DNA of 64,000 bases from Megalopta genalis (GCF_051020955.1 NC_135013.1:868001-932000), one strand, 5' to 3'; positions 1 to 11,835 are shown, counted from the first letter of the stretch. Notes: generated from the letters alone by a model not told the origin. Numbers and translations: made by a program.

Positions 1-1725
1 CTCGAAACACAACGTGGTCAATCGATCGAGTGCCATGTGCTCCTACTACTGATTTTGACAGCTGAAGGGGGACTCTGTGCGTGTTCAAATCAATGAACAA
101 GTCACGGAGCATGAACTTTCGATATTTTTTTTACCACGTGGCAGTGATAATTTAAAAAAAAAACGCTGTTCATCCCTATTTCAGAATGTCTAAAGAATAT
201 TTCCTAACTTTTCGGACCCGAAATAATAAGTATGACAGCCGTTTTAATTTTCTGGTGTGCATGACACCTCATGTGTACCATATGAAATTTTTATGCAAGG
301 TGAAGATTAACAAAGTTCGTAAATGTTAGTTTATAAAATTTTAATTTACATAATTCCGCGTCCGAACACAATTCAACGAGCGATTCGCAAAGCTAATTTA
401 GTAAATAATAATCGTGTTAAAGGACGTAAGAGAGATTTGTTTGATAAAGAAATATGAAGAATATTATCAATAAGAAACTCACCCATTTAGTTGTTAATTC
501 ACTACATGGTCGGAAATGTGTGCTGGAGGATAGTGCATTGACCTCGTACAATGTATGATGAACTGCACAGATGATCTGTATCCGACGGCGACGAACAGAA
601 GGATGTTTCCAGGCAGGCTATTCAAACGGTCACTTTTACAACATTATCACTAAACACTGATCACATATCAATAATATCTGCGGACGAACTTTCCTGGATT
701 AATATGTATGGCCTCGAAAAGAGCCGATTTTTTAATGCGACGCGTTCAGAGTTCGCACCGTTAACAACACGCATCGCGTTGACACATTTCGTAATGCTCT
801 CCCTTTGCAGCATCCTTGGAGTAAACAAGTTGATCGCACCGTACAAGAATAATTAAGAAAATTCTCTCGCGACGACCTTTTCATATTAATGCTCGAGACA
901 AACTGCAGAATGGCCGACAATGTTCGCGTCCGATGGGAAACAGTTGAAACTCGCTCGTAGAAAAACGAACCATTGTCGGCCATCGTGACAATCTGCTGCA
1001 GTTCGTACGCAGTGCGTGTTGTTAACGATACGAACTCTGAACGCGCAGCATTTAAAAATTGGTTCTTTTCAGGGCCATACATATTAACCCAGGAAAGTTC
1101 GTCCGCAGATATTATTGATATGTGATCAGTGTTTAGTGATAATGTAGTAAAAGTGACCGTTGGAATAGCCTGTCTGTACATCATACATTGTACGAGGTCA
1201 ATGCACTATCCTCCAGCACACATTTCCGACCATGTAGTGGATTTACAACTAAATGGGTGAGTTTCTTATTGATAATATTCTTCATATTTCTTTATCAAAC
1301 AAAGCTCTCTTACGTCCTTTAACACGATTATTATTTATTAAATTAGCTTTGCGAATCGCTCGTTGAATTGTGTTCGGACGCGGAATTATGTAAATTAAAA
1401 TTTTATAAATTAACATTTACGAACTTTGTTAATCTTCACCTTGCATAAAAATTTTATATGGTACACATGAGGTGTCATGCACCCCAGAAAATTAAAACGG
1501 CTGTTATACTTATTATTTCGGGTCCGAAAAATTAGTAAATTTCTTCAGACATTCTGAAATAAGGATGAACAGCGTTTTTCTTAAGATTACCACTGCCACG
1601 TGGTAAACAAAATATCGAAAGTTGATATTTTTCGTGACTTGTTCATTGATTTGAACGCGGCAGAGTCCCCCTTCAGCTGTCAAAATCAGTGGTAGGAGCA
1701 CATGGCACGTTGTATTTCGCGTCAT
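1..1725. repeat. Giant palindromic repeat (family M)
   Basis: The left arm (about 1-928) is the reverse complement of the right arm (about 969-1720), with a centre near 950. Matching landmarks are the segment ending in GCCATGTGCTCC near 34-48 against its complement near 1694-1708, and the block around 505-545 against 1190-1241. The left arm carries extra blocks of roughly 40 and 130 bases. It may be a foldback or long-TIR DNA transposon. No transposase is visible and the left boundary is cut by the window edge. A diverged partial copy lies at 34700-35045. Confidence 0.85.
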
Positions 1726-1729
1726 TGTG

Positions 1730-1866
1730 TCTCATTGGTCGGTGTTTTTCATTAATAACTCGTAAACAAAGCCGCAGATTGCATTTTCGCAAAGGAAAAA
1801 GTTACTTAGAATGATCTCAGCTACCCCACATTTCCGTAATGCGAGACATTTTTGGGACACCCTGGA
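1730..1866. mobile_element. Half copy of palindromic MITE E (E1)
   Basis: Only the right half of the E consensus is present. It runs from CTCATTGGTC through the GTTGCTT-like block to GGGACACCCTG. The left half is missing, and the M palindrome abuts it directly, so this copy was broken before or by that junction. Confidence 0.75.
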
Positions 1867-2971
1867 TGTATCACATAGAAGAAAATTCATCCTGGCGCCA
1901 CGGACAATTTCTGTAAAACCGGCGTGGCATTCAACGTGTTAAGGAAAACAGCATCGTCGTCGTCGATCACTTACGAAGTCGTGTCATGGCGTCGTCGGAG
2001 AAGCCTCTCGTCAGATTCTCTTCGTCGGGGATGAAATAGTTGACGTTCATACAGTGCGTTTCCACCGGGCTCAGATACGTCTGAACTGCAACCAACGATC
2101 GGTAATCGTGTTAACAACAATACCAACGGTTTCTTTTTATTCGCAAAAAAAGAGAAAAATGAAACGGGAATTAACATAACTCTGTCGGCGCAAGATTTCT
2201 ATCGGATCTGAATCTCGACGTTTCGTGACTTCGATCGAGACTCGTTTCCGCTTTTACGTTTAATCCTAACGTTCTCGCGTTCGACCAGACAACGACGGAC
2301 CATTCACATGCAAATCCGTAATCGTTTGCTTAATCGCGTCGGATTAAAAATTGAATGAATTTTCTCGTTAAGCGATCGCTACGTTATCGCCTTTTACAAA
2401 TATCCGCGATCTAAACAAGCGGCCACGGCGAACGATTGCCAATTAGGCCTACCGTTTGAGTCTTTGAACGGGGCTCGTTATAAAACGGAATGCTCGCAAT
2501 TACAAAAAAGAAAAAAAAGAAAAGAGGAAAGAACGATGCAAAGGTTTAAAAATACCACCGGCATTGCCTCTGGGCAAGTTGCGCGAAAAAGTACGCGAGC
2601 CGGAAATTGCGACATCGCGGCGCGCCGCGGCGTTAAAATCGGCGAACAACCGACGAAAATCGTTCGAATATTCGCGAACGACTTTGGCGTGTAGTTACGG
2701 CCATTCTTATTACCATAACAGCTTTCACGGTGAGATTACAAGCCGCTCGTCGTCGTTTAGGCAAATCGTGATTCGTTCGACACGATTCGATGCCGAACGC
2801 GTTGCATCGACGTCGACGTCTCTCTCGGCGTCGATTACACTGTTCGACAAGATTTTTGAGTTCCTATATCCACTATGAAATTCTTGTAGAGCTTCACTCC
2901 TTGAACAAGAAGTTTCGAAAACACGTGAGAAAATACGAAGCTTTTCGAACAGCACCAGATTTTACACAATT
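1867..2971. other. Unassigned CpG-rich intergenic stretch
   Basis: I see no gene. The overlapping short open frames at 2460-2990 on both strands lack splice structure or recognisable motifs. The final 100 bases are AT-rich and lead into the target site of element K1. Confidence 0.5.
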
Positions 2972-4128
2972 GAGCCGTTTATTTTGAAAGTGGCAGAAGT
3001 CACTTTTTCAAAAAAATCGAGTTAATGATAACACTAATTACAATTGAACGGTATCTTTTCATTTTTTTAAAATTTGCAATCAATAAGTTGAGAACTATTG
3101 AGATTTGTTCGAGAGAATTTTGCTAATTAACGGTATAACAAACATGTTTATTTTGAGACGCAGTACTCAGGAAATTAATTGCGGGGCTTAGTGTAAAAGA
3201 AATAGAAATGTGTGATAAGTGTGTGTGTGAAGTATTGTTTTGAATTATTTTCAGTATTTTTAAAAAAGTTGTGATCACTGGACTTATTTTTATAAGTGCG
3301 AAAGAGAATAGTGCAGTCTTGTAAATTATATTATAGTGATGTGGGGGCTACCTCCAGACCCGCCAGCAGATGGCTATAAAATGTTTTATAAACTAACTTT
3401 AGATGAAAAAGATGAATTTCTAACTTTGGATTTGTCACCAAAAGAAGGAAGACCTAGGCGTTATTCACAAATAGAAATGGATCCGTTATACGCTGGATCT
3501 CGTCCTGTTTCTTCAGCAAAATACAAAGACACGATGGACTTGTTTAATTATATACCCCCAATATACCACAGTTATTTAAAAAATTTGAAACAAAACACGA
3601 TTTCCGAGGATTTGATCACTCCTATTGATGACGAAAATTAAATTGAACTGATGTATTTTCATATAAATTACTTATACTTATGTTTCAAAATGTACTAATT
3701 ATTTTTGTATTTTATGAATATTAAAATAAAAAATACTTAAATCAATCCTTTATATTAAATATGTTCATGGTATAAATTATTATTATATATGTAATTTATT
3801 CAATAATTTTAGTGAATCACTGCCCTTTCAAAAAGATCACTTCGGTAAAATACGTCGGACAAAATTAATATATGTCAGTCATTTTTCTAAACTATTTATT
3901 TTGAAAGTGGCTTAAGTCACTTTACCGTAATGAAAAGTGTTGGTTTTTTAATGTTTATAGGAAATTATTTATACTGAGAAAAATATCAGTATCCTGAGAT
4001 AACAAATACAAGTAAATCTTCTCGAAAGTTAGCATCCATATCTTTAAACGTGTTAAAACGCAAGCCCTTAAATATATCGACTTCAAAACAAAGCGACTTA
4101 TGTCACTTTCAAAATAAACGTCTCAATT
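2968..4128 (+). mobile_element. TIR transposon K, copy 1, with 4-bp TSD
   Basis: The element proper is 2972-4124 (1,153 bp). The ends are inverted repeats that begin GAGCCGTTTATTTTGAAAG on the left and end CAAAATAAACGTCTC on the right, and AATT is duplicated on both sides (2968-2971 and 4125-4128). A third copy of the terminal motif lies inside at about 3893-3925. It encodes one conserved ORF. A 4-bp AT-rich target duplication with GAG termini would fit the Sola group of DNA transposons, but that assignment is a guess. A second copy lies inverted at 14658-15814. Confidence 0.85.
3339..3641 (+). CDS. Conserved 100-aa protein of element K
   Basis: The ATG at 3339 opens a 100-residue frame with a proline-rich start (WGLPPDPPADGY), a centre containing GRPRRYSQIEMDPLY and SSAKYKD, and a tail YIPPIYHSYLKNL followed by an acidic end. 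The inverted copy at 15145-15447 keeps the same full-length frame with only a few substitutions, which is more conservation than expected for dead DNA. I do not recognise a catalytic domain. The IPPIYH-type tail looks like the C-terminal end of a DNA-transposon ORF, so this may be a truncated transposase tail or an accessory protein. A GTG codon directly upstream is in frame, but ATG is the plausible start. Its function is unknown. Confidence 0.65.
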   Translation: MWGLPPDPPADGYKMFYKLTLDEKDEFLTLDLSPKEGRPRRYSQIEMDPLYAGSRPVSSAKYKDTMDLFNYIPPIYHSYLKNLKQNTISEDLITPIDDEN

Positions 4129-4952
4129 ATCGATTCGATTGCGAGATTTCGGGAGACGGTAAGCTCTCTCCGATTGTCCCTCGGCTTGTAAACGTACGGC
4201 GGCCCGTAAAAATGTTCGTACACTTTTGGACGAAAGAGTTGTCGCTCTAAAACGTGATAACTCTCTTAAAACTCAACTAAACGGCTTGATTTGTTTTTTA
4301 GATGATAGAGGGACTAGTCTACTAGACGACGACCGAAATGCCTTTCTCTAGTTTTGCTGTTACTTGGGTCTAAAAAAATAAGAAACTTTAGTTTTTCAAC
4401 TGTTTTATCCGAGCTCGTAATAAAAATGTACAAAATGCCTTTCGCGGATCTCGGTAACTTGTGCGCGCGCTGAAAATTTCGTTCGCCGCGGAAAAACTTC
4501 CGATGTCCCCGAGGTCAGCAGTGCCTCCGACATTCGCCTAGGCGTAGCTAGATTCCTTTGACACAATGAACCATAAAGACAGCGCCGTCGCGTCGTCGCC
4601 GCCTGCATAATTCAGCCACAGCTACTTTGTTTACGATAGCCATGAATATATGCGCACCCGTGTCCGCGAATGGCTAAGGTCGATTGCACGCGCAGGTGCG
4701 GTCCGGGATGATTCGAACGTACTTACGTGGATCGCATAATGCCGCCGCTGCTTCATCGTTGCCCGTCGAGCGCCTCCGACGCGACGGCGTTACCGCGATT
4801 ACCGGAAAATCGTTTGTTCGGCGATCGACCGATCGTTGCGCGACCCTGATCACAGATCTTCTTCGGCGAGGCTTTCGACGCGGACGACCGAATCTCGCTT
4901 AGAAATGTTAGCGTCAATTACAGTAATGTCTCCCTATCTGTCGCCGAAATTT
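4129..4952. other. Unassigned stretch
   Basis: The sequence is AT-rich to about 4430 and then CpG-rich. No gene, hairpin MITE or tandem array is recognisable. Confidence 0.5.
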
Positions 4953-5082
4953 CGACCACGTCTCTCAGACGTTATAATCATTTTTGGCCGATTTATCGAC
5001 CACGTCTCGTAGACGCGATAATCGTTTCTGGCCCGCTCATCCGACCACGTCTCCCAGACGCGGTTGTAAGGCAAAGGGTTAA
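4953..5082. repeat. Three-unit ~45-bp tandem array ending in TTAA
   Basis: Three units start with GACCACGTCTC and contain an imperfect palindrome (GTCTCNCAGACG). The last runs into AAAGGGTTAA at 5073-5082, the end signature of the piggyBac-like families in this window. The same units recur at about 24030-24078 and 29181-29300 at the end of the S duplications. Confidence 0.7.
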
Positions 5083-6104
5083 GATTATGCCGCCGCGATA
5101 CCGTCTGCGAACTGCTCGTTAAACGCAACGGTAGCGTGGATAGTTTCATAAAGCATCGATCCGAGATGCAAAAACGGCGAGAAAGCGAATACGAAATTCT
5201 CGCGGCGGATGTGTTCGAAGGAATTTTACTGCCAAGCGTTCGTATCACCTCTGACATCGCGTTCTCATATTCCAAGATGCTATGCAATTTATTTCGTCGG
5301 TTTCTCCGTTTTTTTTCTTTTCTGTTCTCGAAACGTAGAGGCGACCCGGATCGTCGGCCGAAGTATCTGGAATAATTGCGACGCTCGATTCGGCTCGGTA
5401 AATCGTCGACGAAAAAGAGTTATCGATTAGGTTGTCGTCGTTCGGTGGGGCAGCGCGGCCATTGGGAAACCGATCGACAGGCTTCCGGTAGGCGAAGCGT
5501 TTAGCTCCCACATTATGCCACTGAAAGCTGGTAGAGTGTTTGTTCGGGGCGTTTCCACGCGTCATTACCGTAGAAAGTTGAACGGAAGAAAAGGCGTAGC
5601 ACGAGCAGCAGGCTCACGGACACAACCGTGCGAAATAAACTTGGGAATCGTTCGCGACGGATCTCGATCGCGTCTCTCTTATCTCTCGCATCGAATCGCC
5701 CTTTCCATTCGATACGCCCCACCGCGGTTATCCGGGATAACGATGCTTTCCCGTCGGCCCGTGCAAAGATTCCACAAATTTCTATTATTTTCGAACTCGG
5801 CCGCCTTCGGGCGTTCCCGCTTCGCGGGGAATCGCGATTCGATCGAAGTCGCGCGGAAATCGTAGAAAGTCCGCTGGCAGAAACAGCCGAGGAGGAACGA
5901 TTCCGCGCGACAGCCGACAGCGAAGCGAGCACAGGTACTCGCTGGTACACCGACACGCTGACAGAGCTCGAATCGCCGCGCGAATCGGTCGATCGAATGC
6001 CGAACTGGTGCATGCTGTTCAGGGACCCGTGGAAGTTGCGAAAATCGACGCCGATTCGGGAGGTTTCGCCGCGCCCGGCGACTAATTGCTCGGACATGGG
6101 CAAT
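5083..6104. other. Unassigned CpG-rich stretch
   Basis: Long frames are open on both strands (for example 5628-6161 plus and 5513-6115 minus). They overlap each other and share no family motif. CpG-rich composition with few TAA or TGA triplets explains them. I do not call a gene. Confidence 0.55.
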
Positions 6105-6560
6105 GCCCACAGCACAGTGGGTCGAATCGAAGATTTTAATGACTTTTTGACAAAAACCTAATTTTCTCGTATCGATGTCCAATCAATTTTGATCGCTCGT
6201 TAAATGTCCATTACCCTCGAGAGTGGAAATATTAATAAAAATGATCGTAAATTGTAACAGATACGACGATTTAAAGTTGAACATTTTGAACGCTACATTC
6301 GACGCCAAAAAATATGCTTCTTTTTCTCGCAATGTCCCGACGATCCTAATTAACTTTTTCCTTTGCTTTCTTTTTTCACATTAGGAGGCAATATCTCTCG
6401 TTAGGAAACGGTAGCTTAAATTAAGATTATCGTATCCTATATATGAAAAATAGAATGTTTAATAAAATACAAAAAGTGTAAAAATTCTTTACATTCGACG
6501 AGGAACATCTTTTGACACCCAAGGACTCACGGTTTCGGACAAACGGTATATTTTCGGGAT
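6105..6560 (+). repeat. Dispersed repeat L, copy 1 (carries the empty site of K2)
   Basis: Starting at a CACAGTGGGTCG terminus, this sequence is repeated at 14326-14657 and 15819-15930. It shares the block around TATGCTTCTTTTTCTC and the segment GACACCCAAGGA. At 6438-6451 the uninterrupted CCTATATATGAAAA corresponds exactly to the point where element K2 sits in the second copy. Confidence 0.8.
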
Positions 6561-6903
6561 ACTTTCCCCTACATAATTCTGTAAAAGTTACATACCAAGA
6601 CGAATCAGATTGTAAATTATTGCGTTTTAAAGATATCAACGTCACGTTACTTCGAGGTTAAAGATATCGAAGATAATCTCTCCGTGTTCCAGTCGGTATA
6701 TTGCAGAACGCTTCTTCGTCTGTAAAAATCGACGGATATTTAAAATTTTTAATTATTCCAGAGAACATGAAAAATATAAGTAAACGAAACAAACTTTGTA
6801 ACATTACGATACTAATGTACCTGGTATTACTAGTTGGTCCTCGTAACTAGTGTGAGTGCAATAAAGTATGCGTCCCAGAAGAAAGTTCTCTGTATGCATT
6901 GTA
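6561..6903 (-). repeat. Inverted fragment of repeat H
   Basis: About 6795-6890 is the reverse complement of the 3' part of H (compare 8166-8255 and 35605-35710), with shared blocks such as TGCAATAAAGTA. The first ~220 bases have no assignment. Confidence 0.6.
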
Positions 6904-8028
6904 CAGTAATGTTTCACCTGACGACGCTCAGATTGTCCACTAAATTGGATAATTTGGGAAGAGGAGATACGATTATTCGAGCCTCGCGGCACGTTTTTAT
7001 AATTGTGGACGATTTATAACTATAAAAATAAACCGCGAGGCTCGAATAGTCGTATCTCCACTTCCCAAATTGTCCATTTTTGTGGTCGATCTATTTTACA
7101 GTGATGTCTTCTTAATCGACGCTCAGATTCTGCAGAAAAATGGACAATTTTTGGAAGAGCCTTGTAGCTCGTTCTTTTACAGTTGTTGACAATTCGTAAC
7201 TATAAAAGCGAACCGCAAGGCTGCCAAATTATCCATTTTAGTGGGCAATCTGAGCGTCGGTAAGGGAGACATTACTGTATTTTGATTTATTCTATATTCA
7301 GCAGCTATTTAGCTCCGGGCTATCGTAGCTCCAGCAATAGTTTGCCATAGTTATAGTACCATCGTCGAATTCCAAGTGTTCGACATGTTATAAAAAGACG
7401 AACATAATTCGAAGCAATAGCGTGAAACTTGAGCGAGCAAAATATCATTGTTCGCGCCTGGTTTCTACGATATCGAAAGACGAGAGGTGTCTTTAAGGAT
7501 CTTCTTGTAACTTAATTGGCATTGCTTAATACCAAAAGAACTTTTAATGTTTTTGCAAAAAAATTATCGAACCGACCCGTTTGCTCTGTCCACGAAGAGC
7601 AGACAACGTGCTTCGACGCAGAATCGATCACCCCGATCGGTCGGATGCTTTCGAGCAGGACCGACTCTGCTCCAACGATTCGTCGGAGCTCCAGAAATCG
7701 TCGTATCGTAAATCGAAAGAAATCCAGTTCGAATTTGATAAATTCCGAAAGATTCGAGCGCGGTTCGAGTCCTGACGCTACAATCGTTTCTTTTCTCTCG
7801 ACTCTGAAGTCGAAATACAGTAATGTCTCCCTAATCGACGCTCGGATTGGTGCACAAAAATTTGGGAAGAGCAGATACGATTATTCGAGCCTTGTAGCTC
7901 GTTCTTTTACAGTGGTTGACAATTCGTAACTATAAAAGCGAACCGCAAGGTTCGAATAATCGTATCTCCTCTTCCCAAATTGTCCATTTTTGTGCGCAAT
8001 CTGGGCGTCAATTAGAGAAACGTTACTG
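6904..8028. mobile_element. Composite F-F-G-F array (F1, F2, G1, F3)
   Basis: F1 is 6904-~7096 and truncated on the right. F2 is 7099-7277 and F3 is 7818-8028. Each is a hairpin with ends CAGTRATGTCT and its complement. Unit G1 (7278-7817) sits between F2 and F3. The F-G-F arrangement recurs at 32612-33526, 40438-41825, 45247-46165 and 47028-47805, so it seems to have moved or been copied as a unit. Flanking TA is present at most ends. Confidence 0.85.
7516..7818 (+). pseudogene. Open frame inside repeat unit G1
   Basis: A frame beginning near ALLNTKRTFNVFAKKL remains open for about 95 codons in five G copies (7516, 33065, 41377 and 47270 on plus; 45781 on minus). In this copy it runs on to 7929, into F3. 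It has no ATG at a consistent place, and the opposite strand is also open, so composition may explain it. I see no known domain. It could be a relic ORF of the original F-type transposon. Confidence 0.3.
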
Positions 8029-8475
8029 TATGTAGTTGGTAAATTTCGACAGTTCGAACTTTTGATAAAACGTAGAGAGTACTAGAAACAGTAACAAAAT
8101 GGTAAGATTAATTAACATATTCCACATTTTATCAAAAGGTCAAACTGTTGAAATTTTCCTACTACATAGAATGCATACGCGTACTTTATTGCACCCGCAC
8201 TGATGACGAGGACCCACCAGTAATTCCAGGTACGTTAGTACTGTAATGTTACAAACAGTTTGTAACATTATATTCAAACAATTTTTTTTCACAAGAAAAT
8301 GTCGATGAAAATTAATTAAAAATTATTGTTCAACAAATGTAAAAAACAATTTAAATATCTGTAGTTGGAAATAACTATTTTTTAAATATTTTTGGCGAAA
8401 ATTTCATTGCGATATCTTCGATGGTTCAAAAATTATAACAGAATGTCACGGAATTTCTCGATCCGTCTCACTGCG
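8029..8475 (+). repeat. Dispersed repeat H, copy 1
   Basis: It starts at TGTAGTTGGTAAATTTC. It contains an inverted pair near 8057-8080 and 8122-8145 around TTTTGATAAAACGTAGAG, and ends with the GATATCTTCGATGGTTC block and a CACTGCG terminus. A near-full copy lies at 35467-35935, and its terminal 130 bp recur at 22981-23115. Confidence 0.75.
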
Positions 8476-9949
8476 TGGCGCGGCGCAGCACGGTGGTTCC
8501 AGTTTGCCCGGAAGTCTCGAGTTTCACGAGGAACCCGTATCCTTCGAGGAAGAGCTGCCTCGACGAGGGTGCCGGCGTTGCTTCGATACCGTTGGATAGC
8601 ATGGAACGACGCGAACGACGCGGCATCGTTACCATTTTGATCGATCGTGTACGACGAAGTTCCCGTCGCCTTACCGGGGAGAAAGCCGTCGATTTCGATC
8701 CTCCGCGACTCGATAATCGACTTTTCCGTGATCCACGGACACGAAGAGGGCCGTGTTGCCGCCGCGAGACAATACCGTCCCGCAATTTGCGGTAAAACGG
8801 CGCGGCGACGAGATCGAAGATCGGAAAAAAGAACCGACCGACGAACGAGTCCACGGACGAATAGAAAGCATCCGCGGGATTCTTGAGAATCGGGACGCAA
8901 CGGCGTGGACATTGTTCCCGTCGTTCGGCCGGAAAACGGTCGACGCGATCGATACGTCGCACCGCGTCTCTATCGTCTTGTACCGTTCTTCGACCGAGAG
9001 CTCCTTATCGGCCGCGACGCGACGTTCCGTTTGCTTCCGGCGCGGGCGGCGTTCCGCTTCCGGCCCCGTCTTTGATTTATTTAGCGTACGTGAGAGGTCG
9101 TCGGTCCCGATTCGGCGAAAAAAGGGCCCCTTTGTCGCCGGCCGATGGCCGCGCGGAATCGTTAAACCGACCGATTCGTGCGTATGAAATCGAGCCTCTA
9201 TTGGCAAGTACGATGCAATTTTAATAGTTTTTTTCTTTTTTTAATATAAAGGAATTCGATGCTCTTACAACGATTTTGAAAAATGGTATACCAATTTCCA
9301 GTGGCGCCTCGGAGTCGCCACTCGAGCGCAAAGGGCTGATACGTTTCGACCCTCGTGTCGCGCAGCTGCGGCGTGCGTTCGCGATAGAAACGCGGAGAAA
9401 GAAGACGCGACGAGTCTCCTTGGCCGCGTAAAGTCATAAAAATGCACCGTTTTAATTGGACGACGCATGCATCACCAAGCCAGGATAAACCGGCGTGGCG
9501 AGGATGCGAGAGGAGGAACGAGCGAGGGAACGCGTTCGCCGGCGCGTTCTAGCGCGATAGCGACGGAATCTAACGGGGGGGGGGGGGAGATTCGAGGTCG
9601 GCGCGCGTCAGCCGCGAAATATTCGCCGATATTGTCGGCCTTCCAGGGCAGAAATGGTCCTACAAAATAGAGGTCAGCCGTACGGAAGCGGTCAGCCGCG
9701 GGAGCGCGCGCTGTCACCGGTTCGCGCGTGAAAAATTTGAAGAAACCAGTCAACGACCGGTTTCGGGGAATTTTTATCCGTTCCGTCGCTTTTGCCCTTT
9801 TCTTCTTTTCCTCCTTCTCCTCCTCCTCCTCCTACTCGGACTCTCTTATCCGGCCGTAATTACGAAGTCGCGTCGACCGGAGGACAAAGTCGGGTCCTCG
9901 CGAGTCCGTGGTTCCTCTTCCTGAATGGCCGGTGAACGTCGTCGGGCTC
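8476..9949. other. Unassigned CpG-rich stretch with homopolymer and triplet runs
   Basis: Overlapping long frames on both strands (8433-9207) lack supporting motifs. A G10 run lies at about 9577-9587 and a CTC/TCC-rich run at about 9800-9835. A short element end resembling family C (CACTCGAGCGCAAAGGG) is at 9320-9336. No gene is called. Confidence 0.5.
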
Positions 9950-10021
9950 TAAACTCTTTCGCTCCGATGGGCGTATATATACGCCTTCGAAGAATGACCA
10001 TTCATATACGAAGAGCGTGTA

Positions 10022-10351
10022 TACAGGGTGTCCCAAAAGTATCTCGCAATCCGAAAGTGGCGGGTTCCTCGGGTCATTCGAAGCAACTTTCTCCTTTATA
10101 CAAATTTTCTCCGAGACACCGTTAACGAGTTATTAACGAAAAACAGTGACCAATGAGAGGCGAGCTCGGCTGACGCGAGGCGACCGAGCCAATGAGCGGA
10201 ACTGGGCTTCGCGCGCTGGTTGGCCGGGCCGCCTCGCGTCGGCCGTACTCGATTCTTTTTTGGTAACATTTTTGTAAAGGAAGAAGTTGCTTCAAGTGAT
10301 CCGAGGAGCCCGCCATTTCCGAATTGCGAGACATTTTTGGGACACCCTGTA
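10022..10351. mobile_element. Palindromic MITE E2 nested in A1
   Basis: The element is 10024-10349 with ends CAGGGTGTCCC and GGGACACCCTG, and TA is duplicated on both sides. The two halves are reverse complements. The interior contains several CCAAT/ATTGG boxes (for example near 10151 and 10190). Confidence 0.85.
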
Positions 10352-10757
10352 TACGCTCTGGAAAAGGGGGCGCGCGGGTACGAAGAGTGTATATATACGT
10401 TCGTACCATATATACTTTTATTTCATACTTTACACGAGATACTTTTGTTAATCGAGTATCTGCCATCGCTGCATGCCTTAAACAATTGACTATCATGAAA
10501 CATAACACTATTGACAAGACGATATTGTGTTTTATTCTAACGATTCACAGTTTCAGTCTTCTTTAGAACATTGCCAGCGACGGATGTATACCAGCAATTT
10601 ATAATAGCAGCGATTAAAAGGTTTACACAAATTTATAATTCTAAAATAATTTTGTTGGCTTAATTTTACTAATTCACGGGTAAATACTCAATCCCTGCCT
10701 TTGCGACAATACGTTGAGTTTTAAAGTATTTAATGTTTTTAGACCCATTATCAAATC

Positions 10758-11003
10758 ATGGGGAAAAGAAAATTTAGGAGAATATTTTTCACGAGCGATA
10801 GTGAAAATACTGAAAGCGAAAATACCGACACTGAAAGCGTTTGCCATGGAAGACAAACGGTAACGTGCTCAAGATCGCAAAAATCTGAATATATTTGGTC
10901 TACGGAAAACTTGGAACCAGAAATACATTCCGTACTTCAGTACCAACTACACAATAATACGCTCCACTCACAGCGATCACATTTTGACGGAAGCGCTCCG
11001 TAG
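10758..11003 (+). CDS. 81-aa N-terminal transposase fragment of element A
   Basis: The ATG opens MGKRKFRRIFFTSDSENTES, a basic start followed by an acidic Ser/Asp/Glu/Asn stretch, then ends at a TAG just before the right terminus of the element. Acidic N-termini are usual in piggyBac transposases, so I read this as the first part of that protein with the catalytic core deleted. The same frame is full length at 37235-37480, and is cut by new stops at 20847-21035 and 30638-30757. It lacks the DDD core and cannot be an active transposase. A residual DNA-binding or repressor role is possible but unsupported. Confidence 0.5.
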   Translation: MGKRKFRRIFFTSDSENTESENTDTESVCHGRQTVTCSRSQKSEYIWSTENLEPEIHSVLQYQLHNNTLHSQRSHFDGSAP

Positions 11004-11015
11004 CGAAAGGGTTAA

Positions 11016-11574
11016 ACCACTGTACAGTTAGCGGGGAGTCAACGATCTTGGCGCGGCGTCGCGTTTAGGCCAAACTAGATTCGAGGAAGGCCGAGGAAAC
11101 GCGCGTGCCACCTGTTGAATGTCAAATATTTCAAACGGTACGAGGCGACGCGGCGCGACGCGACGCCGCCCTCGATAAGAATTTTCACGGTGCCGCGCGC
11201 TTCTCGTCGATCGCGTACCTGTTTTGGCCGTGCTTCGATCGGTCGCCCAGATTCGCCTCCGTCGTCGCGAGTCGTTCGAATGGGATTTTTAGTCGCGAAG
11301 ATCGAAGGACAGAGCAGCCGTAAACTATCCGAACACCTGTCGCGACACGGCCAGACTCGCGATTCCGCGCGCGACTGTTACCATAAAACGAGCGACGAAT
11401 CGCGCCATTCATCGATGTCGCTCGCCGGTGATCGCCCGGTCATGTGTATCCACTCGGAAGGAGTTCATCGACTTTCTCTCGAAACAGACTCTAGAATAGA
11501 GATGGTCGAGGCGTGTCCCATATTTTTTTCGTGGCCGCGCGTGGAACGTGGAAACGTGCCGCGACGACGATTCA
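11016..11574. other. Unassigned CpG-rich stretch
   Basis: It contains a short run of GACGC/GGCGC-type repeats (about 11144-11172) and open frames on both strands with no motif. No gene is called. Confidence 0.5.
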
Positions 11575-11821
11575 ACAACGATGTTCGGGGTTATTCGGAA
11601 AACACGGTCGAACAGTGGCGAACAGCGCGACAGTGCTTGTCATAATCGATCGCGAAGAGAACCAAGCGATGCGATAGCGCTCGTTAAGATCGATAAAAAC
11701 GAAACAAACGAAACGAAAAGAAAAGAAAAGCAGCTATTATGCGATGTACGCGCGTCGCTGAAGTTTCACGCGACCCAAAATCTGAACGGCGCGATCGCGC
11801 TGCTTGGCACTCGAACGGTTA
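11575..11821 (+). mobile_element. TTAA-type MITE Q, copy 1
   Basis: This is the reverse complement of 37922-38175. Its right end reads GGCACTCGAACGGTTAA, preceded by a palindromic GCGCGATCGCGC block. The TTAA at 11818-11821 is shared with the left end of element B1, so two TTAA elements sit end to end. The left terminus is not clear in this copy. Confidence 0.7.
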
Positions 11822-11835
11822 ACCCTTTCGCGCCG

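Larger units (their letters stand above)
9950..11015 (+). mobile_element. piggyBac-like element A, copy 1, carrying E2
   Basis: The degraded left end (CTCTTTCGCTCCGATGGG) is followed by a palindrome centred on TATATA. The right end GCTCCGTAGCGAAAGGG is followed by TTAA at 11012-11015. MITE E2 interrupts it at 10024-10349. Net length without E2 is about 740 bp, much shorter than an autonomous piggyBac, so this is an internal-deletion derivative. Other copies are at 20373, 30224 and 36751. Confidence 0.8.

Noticed and set aside
5513..6182. Overlapping 170-200-codon frames on both strands
   Set aside because: They overlap head-on, have Arg/Ser-rich composition from CG-rich triplets and no family motif; composition explains them.
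7740..7775. GGTTCGAGTCC in repeat G, a perfect tRNA B-box match
   Set aside because: No A-box at 30-60 bases upstream and no cloverleaf; not a tRNA or a clear tRNA-derived SINE.
8433..9207. Dense overlapping open frames, including a minus frame with LFLEGYGFLVKLETSGQ
   Set aside because: The putative donor lies in the terminus of dispersed repeat H and no convincing acceptor exists; not enough for an exon call.
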